From Woeseiaceae bacterium (lineage in GTDB: Bacteria; Pseudomonadota; Gammaproteobacteria; Steroidobacterales; Woeseiaceae): a DNA stretch of 32,156 bases. The stretch is from positions 1 to 32,156 of the forward strand of contig JASJBB010000051.1 of NCBI GenBank assembly GCA_030066735.1. The letters are read 5' to 3'. The notes beneath the pieces were generated by a model that did not search any database, had not been told where the DNA came from, and saw only the letters and a program-made list of their open reading frames with translations. Positions 7,881 through 15,451 of this stretch are shown here, piece after piece. The translations under genes were made by a program, and so were the position numbers. Every line of letters starts with the position of its first letter. Positions within the stretch are counted from its first letter, which is position 1.

Positions 7881-9305
7881 GTGCTTTTTAACTCGCTGAC
7901 GTTCGTGGTGTTTTTCGCCATCGTACTGGCGTTGCACTATTCGCCGTTTCCCTGGCGGGCCAAGAAGATCAACTTGCTGCTTGCGAGTTACCTGTTCTAT
8001 GCGGCGTGGAACCCGCCGTTCGTGGTCCTGCTCTGGATATCGACACTCGTAGACTGGTTCGTCGCAAAGAAGATGTTCGTCGAGCAGCGCAACGCGCGGC
8101 GGCGCATGCTGTTGACGCTGTCGATCCTGGTCAACCTCGGCATCCTCGGCTTCTTCAAGTATGGCAACTTCCTGCTCGAGAACTGGATCGGGCTGATGGC
8201 GCTCGTCGGTGTCGAATGGCAGGCGCCGGGCTGGGACATCGTGCTGCCCGTCGGCATCTCGTTCTATACGTTCCAGACGATGGCCTATTCGCTGGATGTG
8301 TATCTGCGGCGGGCGGAGCCGGCGAAGTCGTTCCTCGATTTCGCGCTGTTCGTGACGTTCTTCCCGCAGCTGGTCGCAGGGCCGATTGTGCGCCCGACGC
8401 ACCTGATACCGCAGTTTGCCGTTCCCCACCTCGCTACGCTGAAGCAGCTCGGCTGGGGCCTGGGGCTGATGGTGCTCGGGATCTTCCAGAAAGTGGTCAT
8501 TGCCGACGGCTTGCTGGCCCCGGCGGCCGAAGAGGTGTTCGGCGCCAGGGAACATGTCAGTTTCTGGGATGCCTGGCTCGGCACCCTGGCATTTTCCGGC
8601 CAGATATTCTGCGATTTCGCCGGGTACTCCACGACGGCGATCGGCGTCGCAATGACACTGGGCTTCTCCTTGCCCGATAACTTCCGCTTCCCGTACGCCG
8701 CCATCGGTTTCTCCGACTTCTGGCGCCGCTGGCACATCTCGCTGTCCACCTGGTTGCGCGACTATCTTTACATTCCGCTCGGCGGCAATCGCCAGGGGCC
8801 TGGCCGTACCTACGTCAACCTGATGGTCACGATGCTGCTGGGCGGCCTGTGGCACGGCGCCAGCTGGACGTTCGTCGTGTGGGGCGGCCTGCATGGCTTG
8901 TATCTCGCCGTCGAGCGATTCCTGCGGGCGCGGTTCCGGGGTGTCGCATTTGCGCAGACCTGGCTGTACCGCGTGTGGCTGGCGCTGGTTACCTATTTGC
9001 TGGTCAACGTGACCTGGGTGTTTTTCCGCGCCCAGGACTTCGGTACGGCCTGGCGCATGATCACGTCGATGTTCGGGTTTGCGCCGGCGGACGCCGGGAC
9101 GCCATTGCCGACGCTGTGGATTATCCAGGTCGCCGTGACAATCACGGCGCTGGTCGGTATTCACTGGCGCATGCGCGACACGAGCATTGAAGCCGTTGTG
9201 AGCAGGACGCCGTCATGGCTGCTCGGCGTTGCGCTCGCCATCATGTTGTTCTTTATCATCATCACCCAGGGTTCAGGCAATGCCTTCATCTACTTCCAGT
9301 TCTAA
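7881..9305 (+). CDS. MBOAT-family membrane O-acyltransferase (AlgI/DltB type)
   Basis: 474 residues, multi-pass membrane protein. The GTG start at 7881 gives VLFNSLTFVVFF, the usual AlgI-type beginning (MLFNS), and has a GGGGG ribosome binding site 8 bases upstream. The frame extends upstream to 7767, but that part is not membrane-like. The MBOAT core is clear: FWRRWHISLSTWLRDYLYIPLGG (His285) and LLGGLWHGASWTFVVWGGLHG (His325, the presumed catalytic histidine). Family knowledge: AlgI, PatA, WssH and DltB move acyl groups, usually acetyl, across the inner membrane to an SGNH-type partner that esterifies a polysaccharide or cell-wall polymer. The next gene overlaps by 26 bases and encodes such a partner. 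No polymer-synthesis genes are nearby, so the acceptor is unknown. Confidence 0.94.
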   Translation: MLFNSLTFVVFFAIVLALHYSPFPWRAKKINLLLASYLFYAAWNPPFVVLLWISTLVDWFVAKKMFVEQRNARRRMLLTLSILVNLGILGFFKYGNFLLENWIGLMALVGVEWQAPGWDIVLPVGISFYTFQTMAYSLDVYLRRAEPAKSFLDFALFVTFFPQLVAGPIVRPTHLIPQFAVPHLATLKQLGWGLGLMVLGIFQKVVIADGLLAPAAEEVFGAREHVSFWDAWLGTLAFSGQIFCDFAGYSTTAIGVAMTLGFSLPDNFRFPYAAIGFSDFWRRWHISLSTWLRDYLYIPLGGNRQGPGRTYVNLMVTMLLGGLWHGASWTFVVWGGLHGLYLAVERFLRARFRGVAFAQTWLYRVWLALVTYLLVNVTWVFFRAQDFGTAWRMITSMFGFAPADAGTPLPTLWIIQVAVTITALVGIHWRMRDTSIEAVVSRTPSWLLGVALAIMLFFIIITQGSGNAFIYFQF

Positions 9306-10410
9306 TATTCCGTATCGCGACGTACCGGAGCGCAGCTGGGGCCAGGCGTGGCTGATCTGCGTCGTGCTGGTGGCCGCAGCGGTCGTGGGCTGGGAGCTGA
9401 AGGCGCGCGAGATGCAGCACCTCCCGGGCGATTACGATGGCTTCACGAATTTCACGGCACAGTGGGCCGAGGAGAGACGCAAGCTCGACGAACCCGGGCA
9501 TGGCTACCGCGTCCTGCTGCTCGGTTCCAGTCGCATGCTCTGGGCCGCCGACCTCGACATCATGGAGCAGGAACTGGGAACCCGGCCGCTGCAACTGGCC
9601 ATCGCCGGCACCGGTCCCGCGCTGTTCCTCCAGGACCTCGTCGAGAACACCGACTTCGACGGCCTGGCGCTCATCGGCGTTACACCGTTCCTGTTCAATC
9701 GGCTCGACGAGGGATTCTTCGGCGGCGAGTCGCTGCGCTGGTACGAGAGCCCGTCGCCGTCAGAGCTCATCGGCCACCGGATTCACGTCATGTTGTCTCA
9801 CCATCTCGGTTTTCTCGATGACGGCTTCAAGCTGTTCCAGCTGATCGACCACTACTCGACCTTTTCCGACCGGGAGGGCACGTGGGATCTCAACGCCGGG
9901 GAGTGGAAGCTGGGCAATCACTATGCCGATCGCCAGACTGACATGTGGGCGCCGATAGAAGAGGAGGGCAGCTTCGACAACGAACAGATGCTGGCGTTCT
10001 GGATGCTCGGCCTTAGCCGCCCGCCGGAAGGCGAGGAGCGGATGGCGGAGATGACCAGCACGGCTGTCGAGTTCTTTGCGCCGCTCGTCACGGCCATGCG
10101 CGAACGCGGTGGTGACGTGGTATTTATCCGTATGCCCGGTAGCGGCAAATATCTGGATCATGATCTTGCGACCCGTTACCGCGAGCTCACCTGGGACCCG
10201 ATGGCGGAGGGCGTCGACGCGCTGTGGATCAATTCGATGGATTACGCGGAACTGTCGACTGACCTCGAGATTCCCGAATGGTCACACCTGAGCCGCAAGA
10301 GCCAGGACGATTTCAGCCGGCGGATCGTGCCGGTGCTCGAGCAGCGCTATCTCGAGCACCGTGGACACAGCGTTCACGACGTCATCGACGCGACCGATCG
10401 GGCTGATTGA
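9280..10410 (+). CDS. SGNH/AlgJ-DltD-like partner protein of the MBOAT acyltransferase
   Basis: 376 residues. The chosen ATG at 9280 lies within the end of the MBOAT gene; the frame is open a little further upstream. One transmembrane anchor (about 22-38) is followed by a periplasmic domain. LLLGSSRMLWAADLD places the likely nucleophile Ser at 83 or 84 in the G-S-S-R block found in AlgJ/DltD-like proteins. The likely C-terminal catalytic His is His336 in PEWSHLS. The residue three before it is Glu, where SGNH enzymes normally have Asp (DxxH), so the triad should be checked. Translational overlap with the MBOAT gene argues for a two-component acyl-transfer machine in which this protein attaches the acyl group on the periplasmic side. 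The specific polymer is not deducible. Confidence 0.8.
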   Translation: MPSSTSSSNIPYRDVPERSWGQAWLICVVLVAAAVVGWELKAREMQHLPGDYDGFTNFTAQWAEERRKLDEPGHGYRVLLLGSSRMLWAADLDIMEQELGTRPLQLAIAGTGPALFLQDLVENTDFDGLALIGVTPFLFNRLDEGFFGGESLRWYESPSPSELIGHRIHVMLSHHLGFLDDGFKLFQLIDHYSTFSDREGTWDLNAGEWKLGNHYADRQTDMWAPIEEEGSFDNEQMLAFWMLGLSRPPEGEERMAEMTSTAVEFFAPLVTAMRERGGDVVFIRMPGSGKYLDHDLATRYRELTWDPMAEGVDALWINSMDYAELSTDLEIPEWSHLSRKSQDDFSRRIVPVLEQRYLEHRGHSVHDVIDATDRAD

Positions 10411-10414
10411 AGGA
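10409..10414 (+). promoter_or_regulatory. Ribosome binding site of the universal stress protein gene
   Basis: AAGGAG lies 7 bases before the ATG at 10422 and decides that start over the in-frame start at 10407, which has no such site. It overlaps the stop codon of the SGNH gene, so translation of the two genes is probably coupled. Confidence 0.75.
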
Positions 10415-10421
10415 GCACTCC

Positions 10422-10865
10422 ATGAAGCTGTTAGTGGCAATCGACTTTTCGGATCCGACCGACCTGATCATGCGTGTTGCAAAACGCATGGCCGCGAGCC
10501 TGGACGCATCGGTCTGGGTTGTTCATGCAGCCCAACCGGAGCCGGATTTCGTCGGCTATGATGCAGGCCCCGAGGTGGTCCGAGGCCAGGTGGCGAAGGA
10601 GCTGCGGGACGAACACCGGACCCTGCAGGATTACGCCGAGCAGCTACGGGATGCGGGTATCGAGACCAAGGCCATACTGGTGCAGGGACCCACGGTCGAG
10701 GCTTTGCTCGAGATGGCCGACAAGCAGGGCAGCGACCTGATCGTCGTCGGCAGCCACGGACGCGGGATGGTGGCCGAGATGTTCATGGGCAGCGTCTCGC
10801 AGGGCCTGATACGCGCCGGACGTTATCCGGTCACGGTGGTGCCCGTCGGTCGCGAAGAGGACTGA
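10422..10865 (+). CDS. Universal stress protein, UspA family, ATP-binding type
   Basis: 147 residues, a single Usp domain. MKLLVAIDFSDPTDLIM is the usual N-terminal strand with the nucleotide-contacting Asp. The C-terminal half holds GSHGRGMVAEMFMGSVS, which fits the G-2x-G-9x-G-S ATP-binding signature exactly, so this member probably binds ATP. It is cytoplasmic, normally a dimer. The gene follows the SGNH gene by 11 bases with a strong AAGGAG site and may share its promoter. A link between the stress protein and surface acylation is only suggested by position. Confidence 0.92.
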   Translation: MKLLVAIDFSDPTDLIMRVAKRMAASLDASVWVVHAAQPEPDFVGYDAGPEVVRGQVAKELRDEHRTLQDYAEQLRDAGIETKAILVQGPTVEALLEMADKQGSDLIVVGSHGRGMVAEMFMGSVSQGLIRAGRYPVTVVPVGREED

Positions 10866-10875
10866 CGCCCGTCAG
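10862..10875. repeat. Short palindrome across two convergent stop codons
   Basis: CTGAC-GCCC-GTCAG is a perfect 5-bp inverted repeat with a 4-base loop. The TGA of the stress protein (10863-10865) and the TGA of amrS (10874-10872 on the minus strand) both lie in its arms. No T tract follows on either strand, so it is not a standard intrinsic terminator. Confidence 0.5.
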
Positions 10876-11948
10876 TTAGCCAGGCGAACCGGCATGCGCC
10901 TGGCGCCGAACCGGCCCGGCGTGGCATCGAAGCGGCCCGGAATCCGGGCGCCGCACCCGGTGCAGGCACCGTTAGCGTCGACATGCCACGCGCCCAGTTC
11001 ATACCAGTCCCTTTCGATCAGGAGTTCGTTGCAGCCCGGACACCAGGTGCTGTCGCCGTCGCGGTCGTGAACATTGCCCGTGTAGGCAAAGCGCACGCCG
11101 TTGTCGAGGGCGATGCGGCGGGCGCGGCGTAACGTTGCGAGGGGCGTATTCGGCACGTCGCGCATCTTCCAGTCCGGGTGGAACGCCGAGAAGTGCATCG
11201 GCACGTCCGGGCCGAGGTGCTCCACGACCCACTGCGTCATCTCGTGGATCTCGGCGTCCGAATCGTTGTGCCCCGGGATCAGCAACGTCGTGGTCTCGAG
11301 CCAGGCGTCGGTTTCGTTGTGGATGTATTCCAGCGTTTCGAGAACGGGCTGCAGGTGACCGCCGCATATCTTGTGATAGAAATCGTCGGTGAAGGCCTTG
11401 AGGTCGACATTGACAGCATCCATCGCCTGGAAGAACTCGACGCGCGGTTCGGGATCGATGTAGCCGGCCGTTACGGCGACCGATTTCACGTTCTTCTCGC
11501 GGCACGCAACCGCAACGTCGACCGCATACTCGTGGAAAATAATCGGGTCGTTGTAGGTGTAGGCAATGCTGCGGCATCCCAGCTCCGCTGCTGCCGCGGC
11601 AAGCTTTCCGGGGCTGGCGCTGTCCGCCAGCGTGTCCATCTCGCGCGACTTGCTCATGTCCCAGTTCTGGCAAAATTTGCAGGCGAGGTTGCAGCCCGCG
11701 GTGCCGAACGACAGCACGCTGGTGCCCGGGTAGAAGTGGTTTAGGGGTTTCTTTTCGATGGGGTCGACACAAAAACCGGAGGAGCGCCCGTAGGTAACGA
11801 GCTTGATCTCGTCGTCAAGGCGCTGGCGCACGTAGCACAGTCCGCGCTGGCCCTCGCGCAGCCGGCAGTGGCGCGGGCAGAGGTCGCATTGCAGGCGGCC
11901 ATCGGCCTCACGGTGCCAGTACTTGGTGCTGACAATGGTTTCCTGCAT
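10872..11948 (-). CDS. amrS: AmmeMemoRadiSam system radical SAM enzyme AmrS
   Basis: 358 residues from the ATG at 11948; the frame is open to 11993. An N-terminal cysteine cluster (Cys21, 24, 28, 38; CDLCPRHC) resembles pyruvate-formate-lyase-activating enzymes. The radical SAM motif CNLACKFC (Cys86, 90, 93) has the standard CX3CX2C spacing for the 4Fe-4S cluster. GHNDSDAEIHEMTQWV and MHFSAFHPDWKM are family-typical barrel segments. The C-terminus carries two more CxxC pairs (CPGC, CTGC) about 25 residues apart, a probable zinc-ribbon tail. Known: AmrS occurs with Memo-like AmrB and AMMECR1-like AmrA, and I am not aware of a settled reaction. It is divergent from amrB with 56 bases between the starts, so the trio shares one promoter region. 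Confidence 0.92.
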   Translation of the reverse strand: MQETIVSTKYWHREADGRLQCDLCPRHCRLREGQRGLCYVRQRLDDEIKLVTYGRSSGFCVDPIEKKPLNHFYPGTSVLSFGTAGCNLACKFCQNWDMSKSREMDTLADSASPGKLAAAAAELGCRSIAYTYNDPIIFHEYAVDVAVACREKNVKSVAVTAGYIDPEPRVEFFQAMDAVNVDLKAFTDDFYHKICGGHLQPVLETLEYIHNETDAWLETTTLLIPGHNDSDAEIHEMTQWVVEHLGPDVPMHFSAFHPDWKMRDVPNTPLATLRRARRIALDNGVRFAYTGNVHDRDGDSTWCPGCNELLIERDWYELGAWHVDANGACTGCGARIPGRFDATPGRFGARRMPVRLAN

Positions 11949-12004
11949 CCTTGAGATATGGCGTTCAATCCCCAGATGACAAGCATGACACAACGGGATC
12001 GCCG

Positions 12005-12790
12005 ATGACGACGTCAGCCCGACAGGCGGCCGTCGCCGGGCTGTTCTATCCCGGTGACGCAGGCGTGCTGGCGTCCACGGTCACGGAGCTGCTGGAGTCG
12101 GCGCCGGCCGACGACTCGCCCGCAAAGGCCGTCATTGCTCCTCACGCCGGCTACGTGTACTCAGGCCTCACCGCGGCGCATGCCTACCGCCTGCTCGAGA
12201 GCCGGGGGGAACGCATTCGCCGGGTAGTGCTGCTCGGGCCTGCCCATCGCGTTTACCTGCGCGGCATGGGGCTGCCGTCGGTGGAAGCGTTCGTAACGCC
12301 GCTCGGCGAAGTGCCGATTGACCTCGACGGGGTCAAGCTTGCGCTCGCGCAGCCGGCGACCGAAGTCTCCGACGACGCTCACGCGCTGGAGCACAGCCTC
12401 GAGGTGCACCTGCCGTTCCTGCAGTCCGTGCTCGGTGATTTCCGGCTGATTCCGATCGTCGTCGGCGCTTGCTCCGCGGACGAGGTTGCGAATGTGCTGG
12501 AAGCGCTGTGGGGCGGCGAGGAAACCGTGATCGTCGCCAGCTCCGACCTCTCGCACTTTCACCCCTACGCCGATGCGCGGGCGATCGATGCACAGACCAC
12601 GGCGCGCATCGAGGCCCGTGAAACCACGCTGCAGGGAGAAGAGGCCTGCGGCGCCCACGCGCTCAACGGCCTGCTGCTCGCGGCGAGAACACACGATCTT
12701 CACGTGCGCACGCTGGATGTACGGAACTCCGGCGACACGGCCGGCGACCGGCGTCGTGTGGTCGGCTACGGGGCCTATGCACTCGCCTGA
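12005..12790 (+). CDS. amrB: AmmeMemoRadiSam system protein AmrB (Memo family)
   Basis: 261 residues. The Memo fold (related to extradiol LigB dioxygenases) is recognisable from VAGLFYPGDAGVL, the PHAGYVYSG block (His47), LLGPAHRVY (His81) and SSDLSHFHPYADA. DAHALEHSLEVHLPFLQ contributes further conserved histidines. His47 and His81 correspond in position to metal-binding histidines of human MEMO1. The C-terminal SGDTAGDRRRVVGYGAYA is also characteristic. ATG 12005 follows GGGA with 6 bases of spacing. amrA overlaps its end by 14 bases, which points to coupled translation. Biochemical role unsettled; probably metal-dependent redox chemistry. Confidence 0.93.
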   Translation: MTTSARQAAVAGLFYPGDAGVLASTVTELLESAPADDSPAKAVIAPHAGYVYSGLTAAHAYRLLESRGERIRRVVLLGPAHRVYLRGMGLPSVEAFVTPLGEVPIDLDGVKLALAQPATEVSDDAHALEHSLEVHLPFLQSVLGDFRLIPIVVGACSADEVANVLEALWGGEETVIVASSDLSHFHPYADARAIDAQTTARIEARETTLQGEEACGAHALNGLLLAARTHDLHVRTLDVRNSGDTAGDRRRVVGYGAYALA

Positions 12791-13385
12791 ACGACAGGAT
12801 CCGCTGGGCGTCGAGTTGTTGCGCCTGGCGCGCGGCTCGATCGAGCACGGCATCCGCTTTGATGAACCTTTGCCGATCGACGATGCAGGTTTGCCGGTGG
12901 CGCTCGCGCAGCTGGCAGCAACTTTTACGACGCTGCGCCACGACGGCGAGCTCAGGGGCTGCTGCGGGTCGCTCGAGGCCGTCCGGCCGCTCGCAGCGGA
13001 TGTCGCACACTCGGCGTTCCGGGCGGCGTTCCGGGATCCGCGTTTCGCACCGCTCGGCAGGGCAGAACTCGCATTGGTCAGGCTGGAGGTTGCGGTGCTG
13101 TCGCCGCTGGAACCGGTTATCGTTAGCGACGAAACGGACCTGATCGATCAGTTGCGCCCCGGGGTCGACGGGCTGGTCATGCAGGCCGGCCGGCATCGTG
13201 CCACGTTTCTGCCCAAGGTCTGGGAATCGTTCCCGGAGCCGCGCCGGTTTGTCGCTGCGTTAAAGGTCAAATGCGGCCTGGCCGACGACGACTGGCCGGA
13301 GCACCTGGAGTTCCAGCGTTACCGCACGACGGCATACGCCGAACCGGCGCAGCCGGATCAATCGCCGGCCGAGCGAACGGCGTGA
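12777..13385 (+). CDS. amrA: AmmeMemoRadiSam system protein AmrA (AMMECR1 domain)
   Basis: 202 residues with one AMMECR1 domain covering nearly the whole protein. The family's hallmark is seen as GELRGCCGSLEAVRPLAADV, the counterpart of the LRGCIGT block, with a double Cys. FRDPRFAPL and LEVAVLSPLEPV follow as expected. Close to the C-terminus come TFLPKVWESFP and KCGL, also standard. The ATG at 12777 lies inside the end of amrB (14-base overlap). Its last 28 bases overlap antisense the end of the gnd gene, so the two genes are convergent without a terminator between them. Confidence 0.93.
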   Translation: MHSPERQDPLGVELLRLARGSIEHGIRFDEPLPIDDAGLPVALAQLAATFTTLRHDGELRGCCGSLEAVRPLAADVAHSAFRAAFRDPRFAPLGRAELALVRLEVAVLSPLEPVIVSDETDLIDQLRPGVDGLVMQAGRHRATFLPKVWESFPEPRRFVAALKVKCGLADDDWPEHLEFQRYRTTAYAEPAQPDQSPAERTA

Positions 13386-14272
13386 CCGCCAAACTGGTTG
13401 CGCATCATCGCAAGCAGTTTGGCCGAGTAGTCCTGCTGGCCCTGGGTGGCGAAACGCGCCATCAACGCGAGGCTCATGACCGGCGTCGGTATGCCCTGTT
13501 CGATGCCCTCGAGCGCGGTCCAGCGGCCTTCGCCGGAGTCGGCAACAAACGGTTCCACGTCTTCGAGCGTTTGATCGCCCGCCAGCACGTCGGCCGTCAG
13601 GTCGAGTAACCAGCTTCGAACCACGCTGCCGTGACGCCAGGTTTCGGCGATTGCCGCGAGATCCAGGTCGAAATCGTCGCGGCCTTTGAGTAACGCAAAG
13701 CCTTCCGCGTAGGCCTGCATCATGCCGTACTCGATGCCGTTGTGAATCATCTTGACGAAGTGGCCGCTGCCCGCCGGGCCAGTGTGGATCCAGCCCCGGT
13801 CGGTCGCCGGCGCCAAAGCCTCGATGATCGGCTGTGCCCGGGCGAAAGCCTCGTAGGATCCACCGGCCATGATCGTGTAGCCGTTGTCGAGACCCCAGAC
13901 ACCGCCCGAGACGCCCGCGTCGACGAACAGCACGCCGGATTCCGCAAGCATTTCCGCGTGGCGCATCGAGTCCTTGTAGAACGAATTGGCGCCATCAATG
14001 AGAACGTCGCCGGGTTGCAGCAGCTTGCCGAGGTCCCGCACAGCCGACTCGGTAATGTCGCCTGCCGGCAGCATCAACCAGACGAGCCTCGGGGCATCGA
14101 GTTTCTGTACCAGGGCTTGTGGGGATTCGGCGGCAACCAGTCCGCACTCGGCGGCCAGCGATGCCAGCGCATCGGCGCCCTGGTCGAACCCGACCACGTC
14201 GATCCCCGCGCGGCGCAGGCGCCGTGCCATGTTGCCGCCCATCTTCCCCAGGCCGATTATCCCGAGTTGCAT
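13358..14272 (-). CDS. gnd: 6-phosphogluconate dehydrogenase, decarboxylating, short form (probably NAD-preferring)
   Basis: 304 residues, the short form rather than the roughly 470-residue form. The N-terminal Rossmann domain has GLGKMGGNMARRL (GxGxxG). VDAGVSGGVWGLDNGYTIMAGG is the substrate-binding signature, and GHFVKMIHNGIEYGMMQAYAEG carries the catalytic Lys and Asn. The residue ending the second beta strand is Asp (VVGFDQ), which favours NAD over NADP; this is inference from the family rule. The start is certain: AAGGAG at 14286-14281 lies 8 bases upstream of the ATG. It is cytoplasmic, catalysing 6-phosphogluconate to ribulose 5-phosphate and CO2. It is the last gene of a probable run beginning with the LytTR regulator, 21 bases after the CnoX-like gene. 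Confidence 0.93.
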   Translation of the reverse strand: MQLGIIGLGKMGGNMARRLRRAGIDVVGFDQGADALASLAAECGLVAAESPQALVQKLDAPRLVWLMLPAGDITESAVRDLGKLLQPGDVLIDGANSFYKDSMRHAEMLAESGVLFVDAGVSGGVWGLDNGYTIMAGGSYEAFARAQPIIEALAPATDRGWIHTGPAGSGHFVKMIHNGIEYGMMQAYAEGFALLKGRDDFDLDLAAIAETWRHGSVVRSWLLDLTADVLAGDQTLEDVEPFVADSGEGRWTALEGIEQGIPTPVMSLALMARFATQGQQDYSAKLLAMMRNQFGGHAVRSAGD

Positions 14273-14293
14273 GCCGAAATCTCCTTGTAACCG

Positions 14294-15049
14294 TCAGTAC
14301 AGCAGGCTTGCCATGCGGCTGCGGTAGCGACCGACGCGCGGGTCGTCGCCGAGCAGCTCGAACAGCTGCAACAGGCCGACGCGGCCGGCGTCGTCGCCGT
14401 AACCGCGGTCCTTTTGCATCAGCTGCAGCATCAGCTCCATGGCCGTGTCGTAGTCCTCGTCGACAGCCTTGCGCAGCGCCAGCTGATGCAGCGCCTCGAG
14501 GTTTTCCGGGTCTGTCGCAAGTGCCGCCTCGAGGTCGCTTGCGACGGGCGCGTCGGCGACCTGACCTGCAAAGAACAGGCGTCCGCGCAGTGCGGCAACC
14601 TCCGGGGTGTCCTGCTCGCCGGCGGGCAGGCCGTCCAGGGCTGCTGCTGCGCCCTTTGCGTCGCCTGCCTGCAGGAGCTGCCGCGCCTGCTCGACAGCCG
14701 GATCCGGTTCCCGCGCTATGTGCTTGTCGAGGAACTGCCGAACCGCCTGCTCGGGCAGCGCGCCCATGAACTCGTCGACCGGCTGGCCGTCGCGGAAGAG
14801 TTTGCAGGTAGGAATACTGCGAATACCGAAACGGGCGGCGATTTCCTGTTCCTGCTCGGTGTTCAGTTTTGCGAGCAGGAACTTGCCCTGGTAGTCGTCC
14901 GCGAGCCTCGCGAGTATCGGCATCAGCATGTGGCAGGGCTGGCACCAGTCGGCCCAGAAGTCGATGAGCACGGGGACCTCGAACGAGGTCTGTAGCAGCT
15001 GCTCGAAATTCTCCCGGCTGACCTCGACGATGAACGGAGAGTCGGCCAT
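14294..15049 (-). CDS. cnoX: CnoX/YbbN-type thioredoxin-TPR protein
   Basis: 251 residues. A thioredoxin domain (1-110) is followed by TPR-like helices (about 115-250). The active site is WCQPC (Cys36, Cys39) in place of the standard WCGPC, and the cis-Pro loop SIPTCKLF is intact. The C-terminal portion (LEAALATDPENLEALHQLAL and further helices) matches YbbN/CnoX proteins. Family knowledge: CnoX is a holdase that protects proteins from HOCl and cooperates with GroEL; members with both cysteines can also reduce disulfides. E. coli CnoX lacks the full CxxC, so this one may be a more active oxidoreductase. The frame is open upstream to 15121, but MADSPFIVEVS at 15049 is the natural start, 4 bases after the stop of the small membrane protein gene. 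Confidence 0.92.
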   Translation of the reverse strand: MADSPFIVEVSRENFEQLLQTSFEVPVLIDFWADWCQPCHMLMPILARLADDYQGKFLLAKLNTEQEQEIAARFGIRSIPTCKLFRDGQPVDEFMGALPEQAVRQFLDKHIAREPDPAVEQARQLLQAGDAKGAAAALDGLPAGEQDTPEVAALRGRLFFAGQVADAPVASDLEAALATDPENLEALHQLALRKAVDEDYDTAMELMLQLMQKDRGYGDDAGRVGLLQLFELLGDDPRVGRYRSRMASLLY

Positions 15050-15053
15050 CGCG

Positions 15054-15407
15054 TTACCTGGGCTCCGGTGAATCGTCTCGCCCGGCTGCGGGCCGGTCGG
15101 CGTGTTCAACGGGGTAGGCATCCGCGACGTAGGCCGGACCCTTCATGACGTAGACCACGACACAGCCAATCGCCACCGTGAACACGGCCGTCAGGAAGGT
15201 GATCTCTGCAGCAATGGCGAAGATGTCCACGGACTTGATGTGTTTCGCGCGATCGACGCCCGGTTCAGCCGGTATGACCCGGACCAGCACGGCAAGGGCG
15301 ATCGGCAGCAACGAGCCAACGAGGGTGATGCGCGGCAGCCGCCGCAGAATCTGCATTTCGAGTCCATGCGGAGTACGCCGGCCGTGCAATTTCCGAAACA
15401 GTTTCAT
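15054..15407 (-). CDS. Small two-helix membrane protein of unknown function
   Basis: 117 residues, not recognised. A basic N-terminus (MKLFRKLHGRRTP) is followed by two hydrophobic stretches, about 28-44 and 61-87, separated by a short polar loop. The tail is Pro/Asp/Arg-rich. Membrane topology by the positive-inside rule puts the N-terminus in the cytoplasm. The gene sits 44 bases after the TonB-dependent receptor stop and 4 bases before cnoX, so it is probably co-transcribed with both. I have no function for it. Its compact position between receptor and thioredoxin supports it being a real gene. Confidence 0.7.
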   Translation of the reverse strand: MKLFRKLHGRRTPHGLEMQILRRLPRITLVGSLLPIALAVLVRVIPAEPGVDRAKHIKSVDIFAIAAEITFLTAVFTVAIGCVVVYVMKGPAYVADAYPVEHADRPAAGRDDSPEPR

Positions 15408-15451
15408 CGCTCGGGCATTCTCCGCCGGGCAGTCCGTGGTGGCAAGCCGGC

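Noticed and set aside
10862-10875. Intrinsic bidirectional terminator
   Set aside because: The hairpin has only 5 base pairs and no T tract on either side.
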